From Halomonas daqiaonensis (GTDB lineage: Bacteria; Pseudomonadota; Gammaproteobacteria; Pseudomonadales; Halomonadaceae), in assembly GCF_900109725.1 (NCBI RefSeq), contig NZ_FOBC01000002.1, positions 118,279 to 182,278 of the forward strand: a stretch of DNA of 64,000 bases, read 5' to 3'. A program made the position numbers and the translations under genes. Shown in pieces: positions 15,710 to 24,709 of this stretch. Every line of letters starts with the position of its first letter. Position 1 is the first letter of the stretch. The notes beneath the pieces are model-generated. The model was given only the letters and a program-made list of their open reading frames with translations, was not told where the DNA came from and ran no database searches.

Positions 15710-18265
15710 TCACTCTTCCCCCTCGCGAAAACTGCGCGTTCGCTCGTATTCCCCCGGCAGGACTTCGTGGAAAACCAGGTAGCCCGGGGCGCCACTCTCA
15801 AGCGAAAACTCTACCGCCATGGGCCCATCGGGCAGATCGGTGCCCAGATCGATCAGGATCGGCTGGCCGTGTGCAAGACGCTCGCGTTGTTGATCGAGTA
15901 CATATCCAACCCCGGCCTCCTCGTCAGTGGGTGTCACCTGGTAGAGACGCTCGAGATGCGTCCATTCCTGCGTGGGTCCTGACGGAAGGGCATCGGGGGT
16001 GATGTGCACGCGGACCGTACTTGCGACCCCGGCTTCGCCGAGCGAGTAGAATCGTGCCCCCACGAGCTGGCCATCTTCGCGCTTGTCGACGGGATAGCGC
16101 AGCGGTTCTTCTTCCAGACGAAAGGCCATGCGGCGCAGATAACCCGCGTCATCGGGATAGCGGTAGTTCATCAGCCAGGTTCCCGAGGTGCTGGCATCAA
16201 GCACTACTTCATGCGAGCCAGGTGAAACCGGCGGCAGACTGATATCACCGCGCCTGCCGATCAGCTCCTGGCGCACCGTTCTGCCGTCGATACCGACGCG
16301 CAAGGTGAAGGGGCTTGGGTCGTCGCGCAAATAAATCAGCTGGGGTTCGAGCCTGCGAGAAACCCCGGGAGCGGCGACGTCCACTGTCTGGGTGCCTGGC
16401 TCGAGGGGCTGGAAGTAGGCGGGAAGGCCGCTGGGGCGAAGCCGTTCCTCGCCGCGCAAAGGCACCAGGATTCGGGCACCGCGCGCGGCGAGCTGGGGCT
16501 CGAGGGCTTCCCACTGGTAGCGACCGGCCAGAAGCTCGGGGTCACGCTCGGGGGGGCGTGACTGGATATGCAGCACCAGGCTGGTTTCTGGTACAGGTTC
16601 CCCAGAGGGCTCATTTTTAGCTAAGGGCTCTTTTTCAGCTGAGGGCTCTTCTTGCGCTGAGGGCTCTTCTTGCGCTGAGGGCTCTTCTTGCGCTGAAGGC
16701 ACTTTTCCAGTGGAAGGCGCTGCCTGAGCTCGAGCGTCCGGAGGCTGCAGGATAAACCAGCTCGGTTGCGCCGGGTCATCGCCACGCCAGGCGTAGTAGT
16801 CCACCGGTACCCGAGTGCGATGAGGCAGGTCATCGGGACGAGTATAGGCATTGGTGAGTAGCGTCTGGCGGCTGGTCACCTCGAGCCGAGTCGCTTCGGG
16901 TGGCAGTCGCAGAAAGAAGCTCGCCGGCTCGGAAAGATCCGCCACGGGCTGGGTTTCGGCCACCCGGTCGATCATCGATGGCACCACGCTGGCCTCGAGC
17001 GTTCCCTGGCCCACTGCCCTGCCCTGGGCATCAAGCAGGCGGTACTCGGCCTGAATGCCCTTTGCTTCCGGCAGAGGTTCGCCCTCGCCGTAAGCGCGCA
17101 AATCCAGACGCAGCGAGGTGCGAACATCCTTCCCGGGTAGAACCTGGAAACGCACCGGAAGGTCCGGACTCACCCGCCAAGCACGAAGATAGCGCGTCTC
17201 GGGTAGCACACTCTGCTCGGGTTGCTCGACTGGCCAGATATCGAGCATGCCGGGCTGATTCGGCGTGACGACCAGCAGCCCCGGCGAAAGGCTCAGCTCA
17301 CTTGACGGTGGCTCGCCTGTGAGTGTTCTCCGTTCCTCTCGGGGTTCTTCCAACTGCGCGGTGACATGGCGCAGCGCAAGCTCGGGCTTGAGGCCATCAT
17401 CTGCTAAAAGGGGGGTGAACTGGATACGGAAGCTTCCCGCCGTCTCGATGGGCAGCACACCCAGCCGTTGTGGCCCCGCATAGAGTCCGGGGGCACGGGG
17501 CATGAGCTCAGGGTCCATGAAGGGCTCAACCCCCAGGATGCTGAACAGGATGCCCTGAGCAGGATTGGTGCCCAGCGGCCCTACCGGCTGCCATTGGCGC
17601 TCCAGCAGGTTCAACTGCACCTGACGTGTCAATAGCTCTGGCGGGTAGATGGCACCCTGGGCCAGGCGCACCTTCTGGTCCTGACTCAGCCGCTCCCACG
17701 CCACGTTCGCCCGCCTCTCGCTCATTCGCTCCTCGTAATAGACGCGTACAGCGACATTCTCGAGTGGTGACGTGAGTGGTTTCAGACGCAGGCGGACATA
17801 GGCCGTCCCTGGCAACGCATCCAGCTGCACGTTGAAGGATTGACCGGCGGCCACGGCAAGGTCCCGGTCGGAATAGAGGTTGCGTGATACCGCCACTCCA
17901 TCCTTGATCAGTTGCCGGGGCAGATGTGTTTCATGGGTATAGTCCCCCGCATACAGGGGTGTTCTGTTGCCGTCCAGAAGCTCAAATTCCAGTGTATAGC
18001 GCAGGGGCACTTCCCGTTCGGTATCGGGGGCGGCACTGGTATGGGTGAGGACGCGCAACCGCTCGGCCTGGCTGATGACGGGAAAGGTCAGCCAGTCGCT
18101 CTCGGGCAGGAAATAAACCGTCGAGGAGCGAGCCGTCAAGTCGAGCTGCTCAACGACAGCAGGTGCCGGAGGCGGCACCTGAAACAGCGATCGCAGGGGC
18201 TGGTAGAGAAAGGCGGCCACGATGGCGAATAGCAGCAATAAAAGCAGACGACCCAGAATCCTCAT
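15710..18265 (-). CDS. Membrane-anchored periplasmic beta-rich protein of the pgs-like operon
   Basis: An 851-residue protein with one N-terminal transmembrane helix (residues ~4-22, LGRLLLLLLFAIVAAFLY) and no cleavage site, so it is probably anchored in the inner membrane with a large periplasmic part. The rest is mostly predicted beta sheet, with segments such as FFLRLPPEATRLEVTS and LPPVSPGSHEVVLDAS that recall short modules in the 1757-residue protein. Residues ~517-546 form a flexible acidic linker of EEPSAQ repeats. Its start overlaps the upstream stop (ATGA). It may bridge the membrane synthase and the outer-membrane protein, as PgsA or alginate/cellulose adaptors do. No named family recognised. 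Confidence 0.6.
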   Translation of the reverse strand: MRILGRLLLLLLFAIVAAFLYQPLRSLFQVPPPAPAVVEQLDLTARSSTVYFLPESDWLTFPVISQAERLRVLTHTSAAPDTEREVPLRYTLEFELLDGNRTPLYAGDYTHETHLPRQLIKDGVAVSRNLYSDRDLAVAAGQSFNVQLDALPGTAYVRLRLKPLTSPLENVAVRVYYEERMSERRANVAWERLSQDQKVRLAQGAIYPPELLTRQVQLNLLERQWQPVGPLGTNPAQGILFSILGVEPFMDPELMPRAPGLYAGPQRLGVLPIETAGSFRIQFTPLLADDGLKPELALRHVTAQLEEPREERRTLTGEPPSSELSLSPGLLVVTPNQPGMLDIWPVEQPEQSVLPETRYLRAWRVSPDLPVRFQVLPGKDVRTSLRLDLRAYGEGEPLPEAKGIQAEYRLLDAQGRAVGQGTLEASVVPSMIDRVAETQPVADLSEPASFFLRLPPEATRLEVTSRQTLLTNAYTRPDDLPHRTRVPVDYYAWRGDDPAQPSWFILQPPDARAQAAPSTGKVPSAQEEPSAQEEPSAQEEPSAEKEPLAKNEPSGEPVPETSLVLHIQSRPPERDPELLAGRYQWEALEPQLAARGARILVPLRGEERLRPSGLPAYFQPLEPGTQTVDVAAPGVSRRLEPQLIYLRDDPSPFTLRVGIDGRTVRQELIGRRGDISLPPVSPGSHEVVLDASTSGTWLMNYRYPDDAGYLRRMAFRLEEEPLRYPVDKREDGQLVGARFYSLGEAGVASTVRVHITPDALPSGPTQEWTHLERLYQVTPTDEEAGVGYVLDQQRERLAHGQPILIDLGTDLPDGPMAVEFSLESGAPGYLVFHEVLPGEYERTRSFREGEE
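16623..16712 (-). repeat. 18-bp coding tandem repeat (EEPSAQ units)
   Basis: Three identical 18-base units (plus-strand GAGGGCTCTTCTTGCGCT) occupy 16641-16694, flanked by one degenerate unit on each side. They encode repeated Glu-Glu-Pro-Ser-Ala-Gln within the 851-residue protein. Identity at the DNA level suggests recent slippage, so copy number may vary between strains. Confidence 0.85.
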
Positions 18266-21200
18266 TTCCCGCCTCCCTGACGCATAAGAAAGGCCCGGCG
18301 GGCGATGAAGTTCTCGAGTTCCGCGCCCAGGCGACCTGGGGCCGGCTCGATGACCTCACGGCTCAAGGGGTTCAGGTTGGCGATGGCCAGAATGGCCCGG
18401 GCGTCATCCACGTCCGTTACCAGCAGAAAAGCCTGGCGGGAGTCGGGATCGAGCACACGGGCGAGGTGATAGCCCTGATGCTGCAACGTGCGTAGGGCAA
18501 CGATGTCGCCAGTCTGCACATGATGCTCAAGAAGGGACTGAACACTTTCCGGCAACGGCGCCTGTACCAGGCCGTGCCGTTCAATTCGCTCGGCAAGAGT
18601 GCCGCTCAGAGTATCTATTTGCAGGGCTTGAAACTGCAGCTGCTGCTGGCGATCGTCGGATGGCAACTCGAAGGCACGTCGGGCGGAAGGCGCGATCCAG
18701 GCGATGGCGAAATCCGCATTACGGGTGGCAGCCAGGTAGCGGGTCTGGGCACTGCTTCCCACCTCGTAGCCGGCGGTCTCCTCTGCGCCTCGCACTTCTT
18801 CGGGGGCAAGTCCCATGATCTCGAGGGTTTCGCGCAGCCGTTCACGCAATGGCAGTGGCGCAGCGTCGGGGCGCAGGCCGTCCTCGAAGGCCAGAAGGCT
18901 CGGGGCCCGGGTGCTGGCCTGCTCGCCCATGCCGCGCACCTGAGTGATCAGCAGAGGCGCTCCTTCTGCTTCACGCACAAAGACCTGATGCACGAGATTG
19001 AACAGGCTGCGCGGGTTGCGGGGATTCAGCACATCGGAGGCTCCCGCTGGATCAAGGAAGGGATGGCTGCCGGCAATCAGCAGCGCACCAGCGTCGAGTG
19101 ACTGGAACAGCAAGGTACCTGCCTCCAGGGTATTGTTCTCGTAACGCGGCCGAGGAATCTGGACAAGCTGGGACGACGTCACGCCTGTGCCGATCACGAA
19201 GGTGCCCCAAGGCTGGGAAGGCGTCGCGTCCTGGGCATTCTCCAGAATCAGGTAGTCCTGATCCCGTGCTCGGTCATGAAAGTGGATGATGCGATAGCCA
19301 AGGCCCCTGGCCAGCCCATTGAGATAGCGCAGCTCGTTCAATGTATCTTCGGACCATGCCCTCTGAGGTCCGCTCACAGCGAGCTCGAGCAGCGGGCTGA
19401 GCACCTCGAGGTCGAGAAACAGCAACTCATCGAGACTGGGTTGGCGAAAGCCAAGGCCTCCTGCTTCACGCATCACCGAGATGTGTTCAAGCAGGTAGTC
19501 ACTCAAGGCACCCTCATGGGTTACCAGAGGTGTCGACGATGCCCCCTGGCTGTGGCTGCGGGCCAGCAGAGGGCGCAGTGAATCGGGACTCAGATAGAGC
19601 TCGGCAAAGCCGCTGCGGGTACGCTCACGCTGTACATTGGGGATGGCAGGTGACTCCCAGCGCAGAGCCATATCACCGAGGAGACTTTCAAGGGATTGCA
19701 GCCGCAGGTCTTCGGGCAACTGCTGTTTCACCAGCAGCTGGCTTGGCATGGCGAGAAGATTCGACGCCTCTGGGGCGCGACCACTCAGGAGCTCGCGTGC
19801 CGCAGCTCGTGTGATCAACCGTACCTGGAGTGCATTGCGCGGGCCGAATATCTGGTGAAACTGATGAAAGAAGGTCCCGGGATTGCGCGTCACATCGCTG
19901 CTGCCGACGGTACTTTCGCGCAGGCGCACGCTGCTCACGGCAAGAGCAGCGGCCTGCTGGTCGCGAAACAGCGCCAACCCCGCCTCGGTAATGCCCCGCT
20001 CGTCGATGGCCGCGGGTATCTCGACTACCAGCTGGCTCTGGGGCTGGATGTCGATGACGAAGGTGCCCCAGCCGCGTGGTTCTCCTACCTCGCTCAGGAC
20101 AAGGTAGCGATCCTCTGCCCGCCCAATGGCGTAGTCGAGCTCACCGAGCCTACGCTGGGCTTGCTCGAGCTGCTCTGGCCTTCCTTCGTCCCGGTACTGC
20201 TCGAGGGCCAGGAGAGCGTCCTGAAAGCGGGAAAGCTGAGTACCGCTGGGTTGCGGAAGATTCTCCCGTCCGACTACACCGTAATCGATCACCCGCTGTC
20301 GCAGCAGCACATCCTCGAGCGTGGCCTGGGTCTGCGGGGGTACCACCAGACGCTCGGTATCGGTGGCATCGTCGATCAGCTGTGCCGGAATGAAACTCAG
20401 GGCAAAGCCCACCAGGCTTGCCAACACCACGGCAGTAAGAGACGTCTGCAGGGTGGCGCGCGTGACCCGAATACCGATGTCCTTGTCGTGAATCTTGAGC
20501 GCGAGCAGCGTCGAGATCAGATAACCGAAGGCAAAGAAGTCGGTGACCTTGATCCAGGGCGCAAAGAACTCGAAGCCGTAGCCGAGCAGCAGCTTGTAGG
20601 CAAAGCCGACACTGAAGAAGAAGAACAGCTTACGGGCACCGGAGAGGTTGATGTTGCCGAAGAAAGGCAGCTTGAGCAGCAGGTGCACCGCGATCAAGAT
20701 CACGCCCACTTCGGCAAAGGTCAACAGCAGCTTGGACGGCTGGTACCACTGGAGCGCCAACAGCGAGGGAATCAGGATCCCGTTGAATTCCCAGGCATAG
20801 TGCAGGTTCATGCGTGAGGCAATGAAGGCCGTGGTCAGAAGGATGATGTAGGCCTTGGGGCTCGCGAGAATCGAGCTTGCCACGTCCTCGTAGAGGTAGT
20901 TCAGGTTGCTGGCCGAGAAGTTGGTCAACTCCATCAGGCCAAAGCGCACCAGCATGAAGGTAGCGGCAAGGGTCACCAGCAGCCAGAAGGTGCCGCGCAC
21001 CAGGCCCGGTTTCCAGAAGTTGTTGGCGATCAGCGCCACGATGATCAGGCCGAAGCTATGCAGGTTGTTGGCGTAGTCGAAATCCAGGCCGAAGTTCGCA
21101 TCGACCCAGGCGCCAAGCCCGGGCAGCCAGTAGGCATCGAACACGACCCGCACGATGATGCTTGTCAGCACCAGGGCAAAGAAGCGGTCACGGCCAAAGA

Positions 21201-21474
21201 AATCGGCAAGGCCCAGATAGCGTCCGCCGAGAGTCGATACGGCCTGCACCACCAGATAGGTGACCATGCCCTCGCCGATGATCACCGCCACGCTCCATGG
21301 CTTGATCAGGAGTAACGGCACCAGATAGCCGGGAACGACAAGCCCGGCAAGGCTCCAACCGAAACGCAGGTTGAAGAAGGCAACGACGGCCACCCCCACC
21401 CAGACGGTGGTGATGACGGAACTGGCAAGACTGCCCTCGGGAAAGATATGAAAAGGCAGTAGATCCCAGTTCAT
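18262..21474 (-). CDS. Double PgsC (CapC)-like membrane protein with large soluble tail
   Basis: A 1070-residue protein. Residues ~15-190 match Bacillus PgsC closely (AGLVVPGYLVPLL, LTYLVV-like helices, RDRFFALVLTSIIVRVVFD, GLIIVALIANNFWKPGLVRG). Residues ~215-365 repeat the same membrane plan (EFNGILIPSLLALQW, ARKLFFFFSVGFAYKLLLG), so PgsC is duplicated and fused. The tail (370-1070) is soluble and contains two copies, ~467-555 and ~752-848, of a domain related to the secreted hydrolase-like protein, with its His residues replaced. PgsC partners PgsB in polymer synthesis and is normally ~150 residues. It starts on the last base of the receiver stop (TAATG) and overlaps the next gene (ATGA). 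Confidence 0.85.
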   Translation of the reverse strand: MNWDLLPFHIFPEGSLASSVITTVWVGVAVVAFFNLRFGWSLAGLVVPGYLVPLLLIKPWSVAVIIGEGMVTYLVVQAVSTLGGRYLGLADFFGRDRFFALVLTSIIVRVVFDAYWLPGLGAWVDANFGLDFDYANNLHSFGLIIVALIANNFWKPGLVRGTFWLLVTLAATFMLVRFGLMELTNFSASNLNYLYEDVASSILASPKAYIILLTTAFIASRMNLHYAWEFNGILIPSLLALQWYQPSKLLLTFAEVGVILIAVHLLLKLPFFGNINLSGARKLFFFFSVGFAYKLLLGYGFEFFAPWIKVTDFFAFGYLISTLLALKIHDKDIGIRVTRATLQTSLTAVVLASLVGFALSFIPAQLIDDATDTERLVVPPQTQATLEDVLLRQRVIDYGVVGRENLPQPSGTQLSRFQDALLALEQYRDEGRPEQLEQAQRRLGELDYAIGRAEDRYLVLSEVGEPRGWGTFVIDIQPQSQLVVEIPAAIDERGITEAGLALFRDQQAAALAVSSVRLRESTVGSSDVTRNPGTFFHQFHQIFGPRNALQVRLITRAAARELLSGRAPEASNLLAMPSQLLVKQQLPEDLRLQSLESLLGDMALRWESPAIPNVQRERTRSGFAELYLSPDSLRPLLARSHSQGASSTPLVTHEGALSDYLLEHISVMREAGGLGFRQPSLDELLFLDLEVLSPLLELAVSGPQRAWSEDTLNELRYLNGLARGLGYRIIHFHDRARDQDYLILENAQDATPSQPWGTFVIGTGVTSSQLVQIPRPRYENNTLEAGTLLFQSLDAGALLIAGSHPFLDPAGASDVLNPRNPRSLFNLVHQVFVREAEGAPLLITQVRGMGEQASTRAPSLLAFEDGLRPDAAPLPLRERLRETLEIMGLAPEEVRGAEETAGYEVGSSAQTRYLAATRNADFAIAWIAPSARRAFELPSDDRQQQLQFQALQIDTLSGTLAERIERHGLVQAPLPESVQSLLEHHVQTGDIVALRTLQHQGYHLARVLDPDSRQAFLLVTDVDDARAILAIANLNPLSREVIEPAPGRLGAELENFIARRAFLMRQGGGK

Positions 21475-21857
21475 TACGCCAGAAACCCCCTGACCAGGGA
21501 GTCAAGGGCCTGGATGTCGAGTGGTTTGTGGGCCACGGCATTGGCGCCTGCGGCCTTCAACTCATCATCGAGCCCCGGTCGCACGGTGCCGGTGAGCATC
21601 AGGATGGGTTGCTCGAGCTTCTGCTCTTCCCTGAGCCAGCGGAGCAGATATTCACCGTCTAGCTCTGGCATCCACAGGTCCAGAATGAAGAGGTCGGGCA
21701 CCCTGTCGCTGGTCACCTCTTCCATGGCCCGTCTGGCACTAGGCGCATGTGTCACCTGAAAGCCCGCCCGGCGCAGCACGAAACCGAGAAGCTGTGCCAC
21801 ATCGGCATCGTCATCAACGAGGAGGATGCGCTTACTGGTCGTTTGCGAGTTCGTCAT
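21474..21857 (-). CDS. Single-domain response regulator (receiver only)
   Basis: A 127-residue CheY-like receiver without an output domain. The acidic pocket is D15-D17 (LLVDDDADV), the phosphoacceptor is D60 in FILDLWMPELDG, the conserved Thr is in MLTGT, and the Lys is K111 in AHKPLD. All key residues are present. The gene overlaps the end of the CHASE2 kinase gene by 26 bases and its TAA shares a base with the ATG of the pgsC-like gene, so it is cotranscribed with both. It probably acts through protein contacts on the synthase rather than on DNA. Confidence 0.9.
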   Translation of the reverse strand: MTNSQTTSKRILLVDDDADVAQLLGFVLRRAGFQVTHAPSARRAMEEVTSDRVPDLFILDLWMPELDGEYLLRWLREEQKLEQPILMLTGTVRPGLDDELKAAGANAVAHKPLDIQALDSLVRGFLA

Positions 21858-24498
21858 CTAATGAAAATCCCGGTAGTCGTATTTCGAAACGTATGCCCTG
21901 GCCGATGGCGGTTGTCGCGTTCAGTTCGCCACCCCAGAGAGTCACCTGCTTTACGGCCTGTCGCAGACGGTGCATGGCAGGGGTGGTGACGCGCACTGAG
22001 CCCTTCATGGCCGCCTGTAGGCGTTCTTCAGGCATGCCGTAGCCGGTGTTCTCGAAGATGAAGGTGGTCCAGAAGGTGTCGTCTGCGTGCCTTTCCTCGA
22101 GGCTCAGGCGAATCACGCCCCCGGGGCTTGCGTCATCGGCCAGCACCACAACGACGGCATCCAGGGCATTCTCGATCTGGGTCACGTCCACTCGCACAAA
22201 GGCATTGAAGGGGGGCCTATCGAGCTCGAAGGCAAGCTCACGGGAGACAAGGCGCGGCTTCCAGCGCCAGGCCAGGTCCTCGGCCAGGGCAGTGACGTTG
22301 ACCGGAAAGTCCGACAGCCGGCTGATGTCCTGGACCGCATTGATGATGCCCTGGGAACGCGTCAGGGTTCGCGACATCTGTTGCAACTTGCGCTCGACGA
22401 GCTCCCCGAATGCCGCCTTGTCCGCTGCTGCCACATCCTCCATGCGGCCCAGCTCGGCGGCCAGCAGCGCCGCCTCCAACTGATTGCGAAGCTCCGCATT
22501 GATCTTGTTGCCGAGCTCGTCCTTCCATCGCTCAAGGCGCACCAGATGGGTAATATCCACCAGCTCGAGCAGGAAGCCGTGGATCCGGAAGGGGGTCGCA
22601 GCCTGGCTCGAGGCCTGGTCCTCGGCACCCTTCAGAGGCCGAACGTTGAGTGAGAAGGCCCCCTGTACGCCAGGCAGGTTCGCGGCAAAGGTCAGGCTCT
22701 CGTCGGTCAGTACCATGTGCTGAAGATGCTCCCGCGCCACCGAAAGGGACATTCCGCCGAGTGTCGATATGAGATCGGCGGCCGTCATGGTGAAGACGGA
22801 AAGCCCCGAGCGCCTGATCAGCTCTTCCATCTTGCGATTGACCTGCATCACCTGACCGAAGAGGTCGTAGAGAATGGTGCTGGTGTGAAGGGAGTTGAAA
22901 ACGTTTTCCAGAAGCGCGAGACGGCGCTCGAACAGCTGCGATACCTCGCTCAGGGAGTTGTATTCGGACTCGACCGAATCAAGCCGCATCAGCCGCTTCC
23001 AATGGCTGGCCTCGCTACGCTGACGGGCCTGCCACAGCTGGCGCTGATGGAGAAGCTCACCGATCTGGTTGCTGAAGTCGCGTAGCAGGGGCAGATAAAG
23101 CGGATTGTGCTCAAGGGTTTCCCCTGCCACTTCGCCGCATAAAAACCCCTGTAGCTGTCCGTTGAATTCCAGCGACACGATGAACTGGCGACTGCCCGGC
23201 ACTGGATTCTTCAGGAACGTCTTAGAAAGCACGACGGGCCCGCCCTCTTCCAAAGCCGTGGAATAGGGAGGTCGCTCGACGTCGCGGCGACGCTCGTCGA
23301 TGTCATCGATCGAGCAACGATACGCCTTCACCTCCCGCAGATGCTTGGCGGAGCCATGGCGCTCGAGCAGGATGGCCCGGTCGAGATTCAATATCTGGGT
23401 GGTGAGCAGGACGATCTGCCCCCAGGGGTCCTGGCTTGCATTGAAGTCCGAAGGCAGCAGGCGATCATGCAAGCGACTGCTGCTGGCACGCAGCAGCTTT
23501 TGAACGGTCGCCGACTCGAGTCGCTGCTCACGCCGGGACAGTAGATACCAGAGCAGCAGGTGAAGGGCGATCAACTCTGCCACGGGCAGAACGATGCCCA
23601 GAAAATGCAGGCACAGCCAGCCGGCCACGAACAGGGTCGTTGCGCCACCGATGGCAATACCCAGCGAGCGACGCACCCCCAGGCGGAAGTACAGCAGTGC
23701 CGCCGCCGCCAGCACGGCAAATGACAGCAGCAGATTCTGCCACCAGCTCGTCGTGCGCAGCGGCTGGTCCCGCAGGAGGGTATCCACCGTGTAGCCGGCA
23801 TACACCAGTCGGGAAACATTCGCCTCTTCAGGCAGGGGGGTGATCAGCGGCGGGTTGGTCGGGTCGATGCTTCGGCCCACCAGCACCACGCGACCACCGA
23901 CCAGATCCCGGGTAAGGTCGCCTCGCAGCACCCGGTCTATCTGGATCACCGGAAGGTAGTTCTCGCCCGGGCGAAAGTCGACCAGGAAGGCATTCTCGGC
24001 AACCGTAGTGTTCTCTGCCCTGCTCACCACCGCCGCCTCGGTAGTGATATAGCGTTCACCATCGTCCACGACCTGGGGTCTGTGCACGCCCAGGCTATCC
24101 AGGGCCTGGGAGGGCGGCAGTGTCAGGACGAGGTTCTCGTCAGATGCCTGCGCAGCCGTCTGGCCGATCACCACACCAGCCTCGCGCAATCTTGCCAGCT
24201 GTGTCTCGGACAGTTCGGCAGGCTCGCGAAGAAGGCCGATGCTGGCGGGCTCGAACTGCTCCAGCCGCTCGACAAGGCCAAACCACTCCGCATACTGGCG
24301 CTGCTCGAAATCGGCTTCCACCAGGAGTACCTGGGGTGTGGGCTTGTCTACCGGGTTGAGTCGATGGAACTGCCAGTACATCCAGGCATCGGGAAGCTGG
24401 AAGACACCCAAGGCACTCGCCAGCCAGATCGCCACGAGGCTGATCAGCGCAATCCAGGGACCGGCAAGACGCCAGCGGTTCAAGGGAGCCAGAAGCAT
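21832..24498 (-). CDS. CHASE2-domain sensor with degenerate histidine-kinase core
   Basis: An 888-residue membrane sensor. The ATG at 24496-24498 (MLLAPLNRWRLAGPW) places an N-terminal transmembrane helix directly before a periplasmic CHASE2 domain (~40-290, including VVLVGRSIDPTNPPLITP), followed by three transmembrane helices. Cytosolic GAF-like and PAS-like regions follow, then a kinase-like core. The H-box region reads KDELGNKINAELRNQLEA (residue ~660-675), with Asn where the phospho-His should be. The ATP lid has ENTGYGMPEE, but the G2 box (GLGL) is replaced by AMHR. It is therefore probably a pseudokinase. It is the first gene of the pgs-like operon, so it likely senses the envelope and signals allosterically. 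Confidence 0.8.
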   Translation of the reverse strand: MLLAPLNRWRLAGPWIALISLVAIWLASALGVFQLPDAWMYWQFHRLNPVDKPTPQVLLVEADFEQRQYAEWFGLVERLEQFEPASIGLLREPAELSETQLARLREAGVVIGQTAAQASDENLVLTLPPSQALDSLGVHRPQVVDDGERYITTEAAVVSRAENTTVAENAFLVDFRPGENYLPVIQIDRVLRGDLTRDLVGGRVVLVGRSIDPTNPPLITPLPEEANVSRLVYAGYTVDTLLRDQPLRTTSWWQNLLLSFAVLAAAALLYFRLGVRRSLGIAIGGATTLFVAGWLCLHFLGIVLPVAELIALHLLLWYLLSRREQRLESATVQKLLRASSSRLHDRLLPSDFNASQDPWGQIVLLTTQILNLDRAILLERHGSAKHLREVKAYRCSIDDIDERRRDVERPPYSTALEEGGPVVLSKTFLKNPVPGSRQFIVSLEFNGQLQGFLCGEVAGETLEHNPLYLPLLRDFSNQIGELLHQRQLWQARQRSEASHWKRLMRLDSVESEYNSLSEVSQLFERRLALLENVFNSLHTSTILYDLFGQVMQVNRKMEELIRRSGLSVFTMTAADLISTLGGMSLSVAREHLQHMVLTDESLTFAANLPGVQGAFSLNVRPLKGAEDQASSQAATPFRIHGFLLELVDITHLVRLERWKDELGNKINAELRNQLEAALLAAELGRMEDVAAADKAAFGELVERKLQQMSRTLTRSQGIINAVQDISRLSDFPVNVTALAEDLAWRWKPRLVSRELAFELDRPPFNAFVRVDVTQIENALDAVVVVLADDASPGGVIRLSLEERHADDTFWTTFIFENTGYGMPEERLQAAMKGSVRVTTPAMHRLRQAVKQVTLWGGELNATTAIGQGIRFEIRLPGFSLDDELANDQ

Positions 24499-24709
24499 AT
24501 GCGTAAAACCTGGATGAGGGGCTACTGACTCTACCCTGCTATCAAACCAAATCGAAGGCGGGAGCGCTGTCACACAACGGTATAATGCTGAAAAAACGGC
24601 CACATTCGACGGTGTTTCAACAGCCCTACAACACCTCGCGATTGGGGGAATTCCGTCGGCTGCGCTACAGTCGCGGGCATGCCGCCAGCCCCGATGCCGG
24701 GGCAGTCCG
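24499..24709. promoter_or_regulatory. Divergent intergenic region, pgs-like operon / histidine kinase
   Basis: This 211-base AT-richer gap separates the pgs-like operon from a divergent kinase gene and must hold promoters in both directions. A TATAAT is present on the plus strand at 24581-24586, but no good -35 box is spaced correctly. On the minus strand a TTGAAA occurs near 24615-24620 without a well-placed -10. No terminator or second gene is seen. Confidence 0.4.

Noticed and set aside
16623..16712. Tandem repeats considered as a CRISPR array
   Set aside because: Units are contiguous 18-mers without spacers and lie in a coding frame.
24581..24586. TATAAT as -10 of the histidine kinase at 24710
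   Set aside because: No -35 box at suitable spacing, so kept only as a remark in the intergenic feature.
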